Assembly (NCBI GenBank): GCA_947503555.1
Contig: CANNEE010000002.1
Span: 400,883 to 464,882 of the forward strand
Direction: 5' to 3'
Length of the DNA stretch: 64,000 nucleotides
Source: an uncultured Shewanella sp.
Lineage (GTDB): Bacteria > Pseudomonadota > Gammaproteobacteria > Enterobacterales > Shewanellaceae
Shown piece after piece: positions 1-8,398 of this stretch; positions within the stretch are counted from its first letter, which is position 1, and each line of letters begins with the position of its first letter. Below the pieces are notes generated by a model, which saw only the letters and a program-made list of their open reading frames with translations, had not been told where the DNA came from and ran no database searches. The translations under genes and the position numbers were made by a program.

Positions 1-450
1 CCTGTCGATAATCTCTTTATGACGTAGTTCGAAGTCGAGGCTCTTTTGCGCTGCGGGACGGCTAAAGAGCTTGACTGCGACTTCATGGATAGCGGCCGAC
101 TCACTGTGCATATAGGGCATATAGAGAAAAGGAATTTGCTGCTCTGTTAGTTGCAGCTCAATTTGCTGGGCTACCGCTTCTTGAGCTAGGGTTAACGCCA
201 TAGGATCGGCTTCAAAAGCTTGGGGAGTATCTCGGTATATATTACGGGAGAACTGATCTAATATTATGATCTCTGCAAGACGTCCCTGTGGAGTGACGCG
301 CCAGTGGTATAATTCACCTCGCTTCGCTTGACCCAATAAAGCGCCAAATTTATCTTTGATTTGCGAATCAAATTCTTCATCTTTAATCCACCAATGCTTA
401 GTGTCAATTTGCTCAAACCAAAATGAAATAACGGTTTCAGGTGTTAGCAT
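1..450 (-). CDS. DUF924 family protein (3' part cut by window edge)
   Basis: An open frame reads leftward from an ATG at 450 to the window edge without a stop (150 codons seen). The product begins MLTPETVISFWFEQIDTKHW and continues with GELYHWRVTPQGRLAEIIILDQ, FSRNIYRDTPQAF and FLYMPYMHSES. These are the typical motifs of the DUF924 family (COG3803), small helical soluble proteins of unknown function. The start follows a GGAG-type ribosome site (GGAGCAAAGC-ATG). The family is usually about 180-200 residues, so only the C-terminal part is missing. It lies just downstream of the two PH-domain genes on the same strand, 14 bases after the stop of the first, so it may be the last gene of that operon. 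Family assignment is fairly sure; function is not known. Confidence 0.85.
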   Translation of the reverse strand, partial: MLTPETVISFWFEQIDTKHWWIKDEEFDSQIKDKFGALLGQAKRGELYHWRVTPQGRLAEIIILDQFSRNIYRDTPQAFEADPMALTLAQEAVAQQIELQLTEQQIPFLYMPYMHSESAAIHEVAVKLFSRPAAQKSLDFELRHKEIIDR

Positions 451-464
451 GCTTTGCTCCCTTT

Positions 465-2042
465 TTAGATCCAGTTTGATTTATCTAAAGATATCTCACT
501 TAACATGTTTTCTGCTAATTGGCTGGCCGTATCCAGAGGTATACAGGGTAAGTATTGTAGGCCACTGGCTAAGCCAATTTCGAGATGGGCTAAGTGTCGC
601 TTCCTGAGCCCTGGCGTCTGAACGACTTTGATATGTTGAACCTTCTTAAAAGGAATACAATGCCATTTATGACCCAAAAGCCCTGAATGAATCCAAAGAT
701 CTTTATTTTCTATCACATAGCCCCATTGACGGTATCGTAAATACACGGCTATTAGTAATAACCCTGCTATCGCTGATGCGAGACCGATAAGCAGTAGGTC
801 TTGCAGGACGACAATGGCAACAATTAAGGCTGCAATCACGATTTTGCTATGGGTATAGAGCCAGATTTTATTAATTCCTATGTAATCGACAGGCAGCTTG
901 GTCGTGTTACAAGCGATTCCGCTTAGCTTAGGTAAAAGTTCACCGATTTGATGTCGGGTCATACTGGGCACTAGCATATGTTTGCCGTTTTGCTCAATGT
1001 CATTTCCCTGTACCTGTTTAAAGTTAAGTGTCCATAATTTAAGAAATCTGGCGATTAATGGCTGGCTAAAGACCATCATCTGAATTCGTCTTAACTTTAA
1101 TGCATCATTTTGTTTAGCCAGAATACCACCACTTCTGGTTAAGGTTTGTTGGTGTAGCTGTAAGCTGTAGGGGTGATACTTGAGAATGGAAGCCGTGATA
1201 GAAACCAAAGCAAATAGCAGATAGAAAAGTATTAAGCCGATAGCAATAAAGCCGATTTTAATTAGTGGGCTGGATTGAACTTGGCTATTGATCCAAGTAA
1301 TCGATTGCTCAATCAACACATATTCCAACAAGGCTTCGCCGTTGAATTGGCTCAGTAATGGTCCCAAAATAACCGCTAGCCAGATGGCATTGTTTTGGTA
1401 AAAACCAAATTGAATAAGCTGTTTTATTGAGCGCGTCTCGATGACATTGCTCTGAGTGTTTGCGTTAGCATTTTGCGCTAAGGTGTTTGTATTCGTTGCT
1501 GCCTTATTTTGGGTTTGTTGAAGCGTTTCACTTAACAGCTGCTGTTTCAAGGTTACTGCTTGGCGATAGCCAATGGCGCTGAGTTGGGCTTCATTTTTCT
1601 TAGAACCCGCGGTTTCAACTACTAGGCTATAAAGCTTTAGTGGTTTGAAATAAATGGGCTGTTGTAAGCGCACGTTTTGAATTTTGTTGAAGGGAATTTC
1701 GTCGGTTTTTTTAAAGACAATGCCGCTACGAATATCGAGTTGAGCAGTTTGAATTCGATAACTAAACATTGTCCAGCTTAGTACTGCGAAAGTCAGTATG
1801 CCTCCTAAGAAGAGCCCAACACCTAGAGCAAGCCAAAGTGGATTGAGTCCAACATTCCAGCCAGCATAAACGATAGGGAGCAGGGCATAGGCATTGCTCA
1901 AAATGACCCAAATAGTATTGAAGAAAAACGTCGCTATGGCCCAAGGAGATAGGGTGTGCCATGTATGAGCCGCCTTGACATTGTAACAGGACTGGTTTGC
2001 TTCGTCTTGTCTGGCTTTATCTACAGAGGAGATCTCAGACAT
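465..2042 (-). CDS. Multi-PH-domain membrane protein, YdbT-like
   Basis: A 525-residue membrane protein with several hydrophobic pairs (about residues 30-90, 220-290 and 400-435). Each pair is followed by a bacterial PH (DUF304) segment containing patterns such as IPFNKIQNVRLQQ, LKLRRIQMMVFSQ and IPFKKVQHIKVVQ. This repeated architecture is that of YdbT. YdbS/YdbT pairs are widespread and were linked in Bacillus to resistance to certain antimicrobial peptides; the role here is unknown. I place the start at the ATG at 2042 rather than the longer frame from 2060. It is preceded by AGGAAAACCAAG, and it forms an ATGTCTGA overlap with the stop of the upstream YdbS-like gene, implying translational coupling. 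The region around residues 165-210 is rich in N, Q and T and looks like a flexible linker. Confidence 0.85.
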   Translation of the reverse strand: MSEISSVDKARQDEANQSCYNVKAAHTWHTLSPWAIATFFFNTIWVILSNAYALLPIVYAGWNVGLNPLWLALGVGLFLGGILTFAVLSWTMFSYRIQTAQLDIRSGIVFKKTDEIPFNKIQNVRLQQPIYFKPLKLYSLVVETAGSKKNEAQLSAIGYRQAVTLKQQLLSETLQQTQNKAATNTNTLAQNANANTQSNVIETRSIKQLIQFGFYQNNAIWLAVILGPLLSQFNGEALLEYVLIEQSITWINSQVQSSPLIKIGFIAIGLILFYLLFALVSITASILKYHPYSLQLHQQTLTRSGGILAKQNDALKLRRIQMMVFSQPLIARFLKLWTLNFKQVQGNDIEQNGKHMLVPSMTRHQIGELLPKLSGIACNTTKLPVDYIGINKIWLYTHSKIVIAALIVAIVVLQDLLLIGLASAIAGLLLIAVYLRYRQWGYVIENKDLWIHSGLLGHKWHCIPFKKVQHIKVVQTPGLRKRHLAHLEIGLASGLQYLPCIPLDTASQLAENMLSEISLDKSNWI

Positions 2043-2607
2043 CTTGGTTTTCCTGTCCATCAGCTTGGTGTTGTCTGGCTTCTATCCCAGTGTTTACTAG
2101 AAGATGCTGCCGCAGGTGTTCAGCCTTGATTTCATCTAACCCTCTGATATCTATCTCTGCCACTCCACTTCCTGCGCTAAAGCATTTGAGCCGTTTTAAT
2201 CCAAAGAATTTCTCGAGAGGCCCTTGGCTAAGGCTGACATGTTGAAGCCTAGTGAAAGGTAATGATGTACGCTTGTGCCAGAAAATCCCTTGTGCAAGTA
2301 GTAGCTCTTGGGAGGTTATTGCATATGCTAAACGTTTGGCTTGTAAGTTCCTGAATATATTTCCAAAAACCAAGACGATAGAGAGTGCACTGAGCATTCC
2401 AATAATAAAAAGCTTAGGGAGTTGTAGAAAAACCATGGCGCCAGTGGCGCCTATCATCAGTGCGACAGAAAATAAGAGGCTTTCGGCAAGTACCATTTTG
2501 ACATAATTATCCCCTAGGGGTTCTAGTGGGATCTGTTCCATAGGAAGCCAGCTGTGTGGCTCTATTGGAGTATGGTCGAGTTTTTCGTTTTCTATCGAGT
2601 GGCTCAT
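2035..2607 (-). CDS. PH domain membrane protein, YdbS-like
   Basis: A 190-residue protein with two adjacent membrane segments (about residues 40-85) followed by one bacterial PH domain (DUF304). The domain is marked by RLAYAITSQELLLAQGIFWHK, broken here into recognisable blocks, and by LPFTRLQHVSLSQGPLEKFFGL. That is the YdbS layout. It is the first gene of the pair: the last eight bases overlap the start of the larger PH protein (ATGTCTGA), so the two are almost certainly translated together and probably form one membrane complex. The start ATG at 2607 has AGGAACAAGGCA before it. The function of the family is poorly defined; the family call is strong. Confidence 0.85.
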   Translation of the reverse strand: MSHSIENEKLDHTPIEPHSWLPMEQIPLEPLGDNYVKMVLAESLLFSVALMIGATGAMVFLQLPKLFIIGMLSALSIVLVFGNIFRNLQAKRLAYAITSQELLLAQGIFWHKRTSLPFTRLQHVSLSQGPLEKFFGLKRLKCFSAGSGVAEIDIRGLDEIKAEHLRQHLLVNTGIEARQHQADGQENQDV

Positions 2608-2761
2608 TGCCTTGTTCCTAGCTGACGAACAACAACCTGTAAAAGCGTTATGTTAATAATATGTAGCTTTTATCTGGCCGTTCTATCTAACACATAATTC
2701 GTAATTTACTGTAATGAAATTATTTTTAATATCCCTTGATACATCTTGCTACAAATTATTT

Positions 2762-2788
2762 GCTAACTAAGTTAACATCTAGCTAACT
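2762..2788. promoter_or_regulatory. Possible operator: GCTAACT direct repeat
   Basis: Two copies of GCTAACT start at 2762 and 2782, exactly 20 bp apart (two helical turns). The first is part of the palindrome TAACTAAGTTA (2764-2774). They sit about 35-60 bp before the start of the winged-helix gene at 2821, so they could be an autoregulatory operator. This is inferred from spacing and symmetry only. Confidence 0.3.
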
Positions 2789-2820
2789 TATTTATAGGAA
2801 ATTTATAAGGAAGCTATCCT

Positions 2821-3135
2821 ATGTTGGACTATCCAGCAAAAGCGACTGAGGCCTCAAAACAGCAAAAGGCTTTTTTACGTAAGCTATATCTAGCCTATTT
2901 AATTGATAGCGAGCAGCATAATCTGTTGTCTTTGAGTAAAGAGACAGGTATGCCCAGAAGAACCCTACAAGACTCAATTAGCGCCTTTAAAGATATTGGT
3001 GTTGAGTGCGAATTTGTGCAACAAGGCGAGCGTCATAATGCAGGGTTTTATCAAATTAAGACATGGGGACCTATTAGTCCTGCATGGGTTGGCAGTAAAA
3101 TTGATGAGGTCGAAGCGCTAATTTTGTGTGCTTAG
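2821..3135 (+). CDS. Small winged helix-turn-helix protein
   Basis: A 104-residue protein. The middle part (LLSLSKETGMPRRTLQDSI, about residues 38-56) looks like a helix-turn-helix: a short helix, a turn at G-M-P, and a recognition helix beginning RRTLQ. The following G-x-x-C-E-F-x-Q-x-G-E-R-H-N-A-G-F-Y segment resembles the beta wing. It probably belongs to the winged-helix group annotated HTH_43 in Shewanella and Vibrio, but I cannot confirm the accession. The start ATG at 2821 follows ATAAGGAAGCTATCCT. It stands alone between divergent and convergent neighbours, with repeated GCTAACT motifs upstream. Regulon and ligand are unknown. Confidence 0.7.
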   Translation: MLDYPAKATEASKQQKAFLRKLYLAYLIDSEQHNLLSLSKETGMPRRTLQDSISAFKDIGVECEFVQQGERHNAGFYQIKTWGPISPAWVGSKIDEVEALILCA

Positions 3136-3140
3136 TTTTG

Positions 3141-3458
3141 TTAAGTCAGCACTAAGTAACTGGCAAATCCTATCCAACTAATGATTAACAGCCCCCAAGG
3201 AAGGTATTGAGCTTGTGAAGTTTGTTCCACGGCTTGTTGTGGGATCTCGTTTTGTGGCTCTTGTTTGTTTTTAGCTTGCTGTTTACGTAGTTTATCTCGT
3301 TGTCTTGCTTTGACCTTCTGCTGTTTTTTGTACTCAGCAATGCCCTTTTCAATTCCTGCCGAAATGAGTTTGGTTTGTTCTTTTGTTTGTCCCGGCTTTT
3401 GCGTTGCCTTGGCAATTTTCATTGCTTGCTCTTTAGTCTCGTTTGAAATCTGGCTCAT
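3141..3458 (-). CDS. DUF2956 family protein
   Basis: A 105-residue protein beginning MSQISNETKEQAMKIAKATQ, followed by a very basic, Q/K-rich helical stretch (about residues 30-70). It ends with a single hydrophobic C-terminal segment (YLPWGLLIISWIGFASYLVL) that should be a membrane anchor. This matches DUF2956, a gammaproteobacterial family of unknown function. The frame is open further upstream to a TTG at 3500, but the ATG at 3458 starts exactly where the family begins and has GGAG upstream, so I use it. It converges on the winged-helix gene with only 5 bases between the stops. Confidence 0.8.
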   Translation of the reverse strand: MSQISNETKEQAMKIAKATQKPGQTKEQTKLISAGIEKGIAEYKKQQKVKARQRDKLRKQQAKNKQEPQNEIPQQAVEQTSQAQYLPWGLLIISWIGFASYLVLT

Positions 3459-3709
3459 ACCGAGTATCGACTCCTTGATTGTGAATACTGAATTTGACAA
3501 ATGCTAACACAATAAACTTAATCGCAGAGGCGTTTTCTCGCTTGTTTTTGTTGAACTTGTTAGTGGATACTAGAGAGTGTTGTTCTTTGCCGACTTTAAG
3601 AATCACCTGCCCTTTGGGCTTATTACTTAATGTAATGGACTGACACACAAATAACACCAAGAGGGTTATTTATTCCTCTGTCGTCTCTTTCAATTAAGGA
3701 GTTTTATTC

Positions 3710-5506
3710 TTGGCATCTTCTTCTGTTTCTCAAACTCAATCAATCAAGGTGCTGCCCTGGATTGCCAGCTTTCTTAAGCCCTATAAAGCGCGCGTTATTG
3801 CTGCCATTGTTTTCCTCTTTATCGGCTCCATTGCTTGGCTATCACTGGGGCAAGGGGTTCGCCTGATGGTGGATCAAGGCTTTAATCAGAATGATATGAG
3901 CCGAATCAATGAGATTCTTTTACTGATATTGGGAATAACCGCCATTAGTGGTACCGCTGTATTTTGCCGCTTCTATTTAATGACCTGGCTAGGGGAGCGG
4001 GTCAGCGCCGATATTCGGCTTACTGTATATGATCACCTACTGAAGCTCTCTCCTGGATTTTATGCCAAGACTCGCACTGGAGAAGTGATATCCCGTTTTA
4101 CTGCCGATACCACCTTGTTGCAAAGTGTCGTTGGCTCAAGCTTGTCTATGGCATTGAGATCCTCTGTGACGGCTATAGGCGGTATTGCCATGATGACAAT
4201 TACTAGCCTTAAGCTTACTGCCTTGGCCTTGTTGGCCGTGCCTATGGTGCTAGGACCTGTCTATCTGTTTGGGCGTAAGGTGCGCCAGTTATCCCGCTTA
4301 AGCCAAGATAGGGTTGGGGACTTAGGGGCTTATGTGGATGAAACTTTGCATGAGATCCATACGGTGCAATCCTATACCCATGAAGATAAAGATAGAGAGC
4401 TGTTTAGTGACCGGGTTGAGGCTGTGATGTCGACAGCTGCTCAAAGGATTAAGTACCGTTCCGTACTCATCTCCTCTGTGATGTTTCTCAGTATTAGTGC
4501 AATTGCATTGGTCACTTGGGTTGGTGCTAAGGATGTGATGAATGGCCTGATCACCAGCGGTGAGTTATCTGCTTTTATGTTCTATGCAGTGATGGTTGCA
4601 GGCGCAGTGGCTACTATTAGTGAAGTGGTGGGAGAGATTCAAAGAGCCGTTGGCGCTACCGAGCGCTTAATCGAGTTGTCGCAAACGCCAATCGATCTTC
4701 CTCAAAGTGAGCAACCGAAGTCGCTAACGACTCCTCAAGAAGGAGAACTCGCGATAGAGGGATTATGCTTCAGCTACCCTGGTCATGAAGATGTGCAAGT
4801 CATCAAGCAGCTCAATACTGTTATTCATCCTGGGGAGAGAGTGGCGCTGGTGGGGGCCAGTGGCGCGGGCAAGAGTACCTTGTTTGAACTATTAAAGCGT
4901 TTCTATCAACCTTCTAGTGGTGCCATTTATCTCGATGGCGTCGATATCAGTTTATTGCCTCTACAATTGCTGCGCCAGCAATATGCCCTCGTGCCACAAG
5001 AGTCGGTTATTTTTGCCACCAGTGTGCTTGAAAATGTTCGTTATGGTCGCCCCGATGCAAGCCTTGAGGAGGTGATTGCAGCATGTAAAGCGGCTAGAGC
5101 CCATGAGTTTATCAGCGATTTTGCTCAAGGTTATGAGACATATCTAGGTGAGCGTGGTGTTCGCTTATCTGGAGGACAGAAGCAACGTATTGCGATTGCA
5201 AGAGCGATTTTGTCCAATAGGCCATTACTGTTACTCGATGAAGCGACCAGTGCGTTAGATGCCGTGAGTGAGCATAAGGTGAAACAGGCTCTTGATGAGT
5301 TGATGCAGAATAAGACGACCTTGATTATTGCCCATAGGTTATCGACAGTGCTCAATGCCGATAGGATTTTGGTGCTTGATAAAGGCGAGCTCGTGGCAAG
5401 CGGCACCCATGATGAGTTACTGCAAACCAGTACCCTATATCGAGAATTTGCTAACCTACAGTTACTCAATGAAGAGCATCATCAGCAAGTATCATCCATA
5501 TTGTGA
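3710..5506 (+). CDS. ABC exporter, fused membrane and ATPase domains
   Basis: A 598-residue half-transporter: six membrane helices over about residues 20-310, then an ATP-binding cassette. The cassette shows Walker A GASGAGKST (about 381-389), the signature LSGGQKQRIAIARAI (about 486) and Walker B LLLLDEATSALD (about 507), with an H-loop in IIAHRLSTV. This is the MsbA/LmrA-like type I exporter fold, which works as a homodimer at the inner membrane. The substrate cannot be read from sequence; in Shewanella this branch is usually just called a multidrug or lipid-type exporter. The start is a TTG at 3710 preceded by TTAAGGAG, giving MASSSVSQTQSIKVLPW. No better ATG is available without losing the first helix. 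Confidence 0.9.
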   Translation: MASSSVSQTQSIKVLPWIASFLKPYKARVIAAIVFLFIGSIAWLSLGQGVRLMVDQGFNQNDMSRINEILLLILGITAISGTAVFCRFYLMTWLGERVSADIRLTVYDHLLKLSPGFYAKTRTGEVISRFTADTTLLQSVVGSSLSMALRSSVTAIGGIAMMTITSLKLTALALLAVPMVLGPVYLFGRKVRQLSRLSQDRVGDLGAYVDETLHEIHTVQSYTHEDKDRELFSDRVEAVMSTAAQRIKYRSVLISSVMFLSISAIALVTWVGAKDVMNGLITSGELSAFMFYAVMVAGAVATISEVVGEIQRAVGATERLIELSQTPIDLPQSEQPKSLTTPQEGELAIEGLCFSYPGHEDVQVIKQLNTVIHPGERVALVGASGAGKSTLFELLKRFYQPSSGAIYLDGVDISLLPLQLLRQQYALVPQESVIFATSVLENVRYGRPDASLEEVIAACKAARAHEFISDFAQGYETYLGERGVRLSGGQKQRIAIARAILSNRPLLLLDEATSALDAVSEHKVKQALDELMQNKTTLIIAHRLSTVLNADRILVLDKGELVASGTHDELLQTSTLYREFANLQLLNEEHHQQVSSIL

Positions 5507-5531
5507 TGATTAACTCTTTGCTCCAATAGCA

Positions 5532-6989
5532 CTATAGCAGCGGACTAAAGAGGTAAAAAAATTGTTCAATAAGGCGCTTCCAAAGAGGGCGCCTGCGCCA
5601 TTCACTGGCTTCAAGTTGCTGTGAATTGGCCATATATTGATACTGGAGTTGATTAAGCTCTTGAGTAAAGTGGATGTCATCGACTGCTAAAGTCACTTCA
5701 AAGTTGAGCCAAAGGCTTCGCATATCGAGGTTGACTGTGCCGATAAGGCAATGGTCCTGATCGATAACGACCGACTTAGTATGGAGTAACCCGCCTTTAA
5801 AGCGGTGGATTTTGACCCCAGCTCTGAGTAATTCACCAAAAAAGGAGCGGCTTGCCCACTCCACCATAATAGAGTCATTTTTATCGGGAATAATAATATT
5901 GATATCAACGCCACGCATTGCGACGCTGCGTAGGGCAAACACTAGACTTTCACTGGGGACAAAATAAGGCGTTGTAATGCTGATACTGTGTTTTGCTTGA
6001 TAGATGCTTTGTAATAGCACTTGATGAATAATCTCATCTGGCATACCTGGGCCAGAGGGAATGACTTGCACAATATTGGCTGTTTGCTTATTACTCTCCA
6101 TGGGACATATCGGCAGTGCCGGCAACCCCCTTTGCTCAGTTTCGACTTCCCAATCCCATGCATGAATACAGTTCAGTACCTGCACACTCGGGCCGGTAAT
6201 TCGAACCATCACATCTATCCATTGACCGACATTGGCATCTTGATGGAAATATTTAGGATCCACTAGATTCATCGAGCCTGTATAGGCTATCTGGTTGTCT
6301 ATGACGACGATTTTTCTATGTAGTCGTAAATCTAATCGGCGAAAGAACATCCTTAATGGCGATACCGCTAATGCATTAACCAGCTCAATACCAGCGTCTC
6401 GCATTAAATTGGGCCAGCGGTTGGCAAAAAATTGTCTACTACCAGCCGCATCTAGTAGTAGTTTGACTTTTACCCCTCGGTTTGCGGCGTTAATTAATGC
6501 ATGGGCTACATGGTTAGCAAGGCCGCCTGGATGCCAGATATAAAACTCAAGGTGAATACTCGACTGAGCTTTATCTATATCTTCAATCAGGGTTTTGAGA
6601 ATGACCTCGGGAGAGGACTTAAGTGTCAGTTGATTGCCAGATAGGGATGGAATACCTAATCGTTTTTCACACAAGCTGTTAATGGTTTTTGCATAATCGC
6701 TTAATTGGTGGGGAGTGTACTGCTCACTGGCGTAAAGTCTATCGAACCACTGGCCATAGGGGTGATACATCTCTTTGGCTCTTTGGGCTCTCTTTTGCCC
6801 TAGGTTTAATTCACCAAAGAGGAAATAGGCCGCAATCCCCACAATGGGGACGACATAAATGACCATCATCCAGGCAAAGGATACCCCTACAGAGCGTCGC
6901 TTGATAATAATGCGTGCGGTAATGGCTGCAATAATCAGCCAATAAAGGAAGACGCCTATTAGGGTAATGATTTGATAGATTTGATCCAT
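5532..6989 (-). CDS. cls: Cardiolipin synthase
   Basis: A 485-residue phospholipase-D superfamily enzyme. It has two N-terminal membrane helices (about 5-30 and 38-58, the latter ending AAYFLFGELNLG) and two HKD motifs: HRKIVVIDNQIAYTGS (about residue 222) and HTKSVVIDQDHCLIGTVN (about residue 400). This is the bacterial ClsA architecture. It joins two phosphatidylglycerol molecules into cardiolipin plus glycerol at the inner membrane. It is convergent with the ABC exporter, with 25 bases between the stops and no obvious terminator hairpin. The start ATG at 6989 is followed by the expected hydrophobic leader. ClsB and ClsC paralogues lack this two-helix N-terminus, so ClsA is the best call. 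Confidence 0.93.
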   Translation of the reverse strand: MDQIYQIITLIGVFLYWLIIAAITARIIIKRRSVGVSFAWMMVIYVVPIVGIAAYFLFGELNLGQKRAQRAKEMYHPYGQWFDRLYASEQYTPHQLSDYAKTINSLCEKRLGIPSLSGNQLTLKSSPEVILKTLIEDIDKAQSSIHLEFYIWHPGGLANHVAHALINAANRGVKVKLLLDAAGSRQFFANRWPNLMRDAGIELVNALAVSPLRMFFRRLDLRLHRKIVVIDNQIAYTGSMNLVDPKYFHQDANVGQWIDVMVRITGPSVQVLNCIHAWDWEVETEQRGLPALPICPMESNKQTANIVQVIPSGPGMPDEIIHQVLLQSIYQAKHSISITTPYFVPSESLVFALRSVAMRGVDINIIIPDKNDSIMVEWASRSFFGELLRAGVKIHRFKGGLLHTKSVVIDQDHCLIGTVNLDMRSLWLNFEVTLAVDDIHFTQELNQLQYQYMANSQQLEASEWRRRPLWKRLIEQFFYLFSPLL

Positions 6990-7110
6990 TGGCTACAGGA
7001 GTTGATTAAGATTTTAGTCGTTTTTATAGTAAGTTAAGTGGGTAACATCATAGCAGGAAAACATTTTTCTAGCATGGCATCTTATCATCAAGAATCTTTA
7101 AGTTGCTTTT

Positions 7111-8073
7111 ATGCTTAGTGATGTCACCATAGCAGCTCCGCGTATTGGTATTGAATGGTTTATTTTGACTGCTCGTTTTACAAAAGATCTTAGCCGCTTC
7201 ATTGGGGCAAGTATGCTAGTGGCGATGCTCAGTAGCCTAATACTGCTTTATCTTTTTTCTCCTCAAGTGACACTTTCTCAGCGACCCCAAATCATTTCAT
7301 CATGGATAAACTCGGTGACAGCCGACTCCCAAAAGCCACTGCTTGCATATTCTGACGGGGCTTGCATAGAGCCACCTTTGGAAAACAATCAGGTGCTGGA
7401 TAATCAGGGAGTCGTTAACCTAGGTGTTTGGAATATCTATAAGCTGCAAAATTCGGGCTGGCAACAGGTACTACAAAAGACCTTTGATACTAATCAGTTA
7501 GTGTTGCTTCAAGAAGCAAAGTGGAGCGATAAGCTGCTTGAGTTAATCGCTACAGCTAAACTGAATGCAAATATGGTGAATGCCTTTGAGATCGATAAAG
7601 CTCAGTTGGGAGTCATGACCTTATCCGAGGTTCAGCCGCAGTTTGCGTGTGGTCAATTACAGGTTGAACCTATTATTCGCTTTCCCAAGTCAGCACTAAT
7701 CAGTCGTTATCCGTTATCCAATGGCCAGCAGTTACTTGTGATTAATCAGCATAGCGTTAATTTTGAGTTAGGTACTCAAGCGTATCGTGCTCAGTTAGGG
7801 CAGATTGAATCGATAATCGCTATCCACCAAGGCCCTGTTATTTTGGCTGGTGACTTCAATACGTGGAGTGACGAAAGAAAAGCGATTTTGGATACTTTTG
7901 CTCAAAGCTATGGACTCAGTCCAGTGGCATTTCACTATGATCACCGGACTCAAGTCTTAGGTAACAAGATAGATCATATCTATTATCGTCAGTTGCAGCT
8001 TATTGATAGCCAAGTGGGGGATACACAGGCGTCGGATCATCAGCCGCTATTTGCTCAATTTCGATTGCAATAG
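7111..8073 (+). CDS. Endonuclease/exonuclease/phosphatase (EEP) family protein
   Basis: A 320-residue protein with one N-terminal membrane segment (about residues 32-52, SMLVAMLSSLILLYLF) and a periplasm-facing EEP domain. Family motifs are visible: LGVWNIYKLQNSG, VLLQEAKW (metal-binding Glu), ILAGDFNTWSDER, KIDHIYYR and the catalytic ASDHQPL near the C-terminus. It resembles YafD-type proteins. The substrate is unknown; members act on nucleic acids, phospholipids or phosphoinositides. The start ATG at 7111 lacks a good ribosome site, and the first ~30 residues are less convincing than the rest, so a later start is possible. Its 3' end is followed by a structured repeat element. Confidence 0.82.
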   Translation: MLSDVTIAAPRIGIEWFILTARFTKDLSRFIGASMLVAMLSSLILLYLFSPQVTLSQRPQIISSWINSVTADSQKPLLAYSDGACIEPPLENNQVLDNQGVVNLGVWNIYKLQNSGWQQVLQKTFDTNQLVLLQEAKWSDKLLELIATAKLNANMVNAFEIDKAQLGVMTLSEVQPQFACGQLQVEPIIRFPKSALISRYPLSNGQQLLVINQHSVNFELGTQAYRAQLGQIESIIAIHQGPVILAGDFNTWSDERKAILDTFAQSYGLSPVAFHYDHRTQVLGNKIDHIYYRQLQLIDSQVGDTQASDHQPLFAQFRLQ

Positions 8074-8131
8074 CCGATAGAGAAAACCATCACCTTAAGC
8101 GAATGTAAGATGATGCTTTGTTTGAGGTTGC

Positions 8132-8398
8132 TAGGGGCTGTTGAACTTTCAAGGTTTTTTTGCAGCAGTTTACAGCGTGCTTAAACAAGGCAGAGCTTGT
8201 GCGGTGTAGTTATTCTACATAAATGAGCGATAACGCAGTAGAAGTGCGCTGTAAACGCTGCCCTTCGGGCGCGATTCAATGACATTTTCTCATTGCCCCA
8301 CGAGAATTTACTTAGATTGCTAAGCTTCACCTCGTTCGTCGCGATAAAATGCCATTGACTTCGCGCAAAAACTAATCAGCAAAGATCAATAGCCACTA
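8132..8398. repeat. Structured MITE-like intergenic repeat, copy 1
   Basis: This 267-bp element has a near copy at 26311-26578 (about 93% alike by eye). Its ends form terminal inverted repeats: TAGGGGCTGTTGAACTTT at the left and, on the other strand, TAGTGGCTATTGATCTTT at the right, with TA at both outer ends. Two long stem regions are visible. Arms 8162-8182 and 8242-8261 enclose three small hairpins (CAAG/CTTG, TGTAG/CTACA, GCG/CGC). Arms 8269-8288 and 8346-8366 enclose ACGAG/CTCGT with CTTAG/CTAAG inside it. Between them is GCCC-TTC-GGGC. The last three bases (8396-8398) are the TAG stop codon of the acyl-CoA synthetase gene on the minus strand. No coding capacity is seen. It fits a non-autonomous mobile element with a TA target, and could also be transcribed as structured RNA or act as a terminator. 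Confidence 0.8.
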
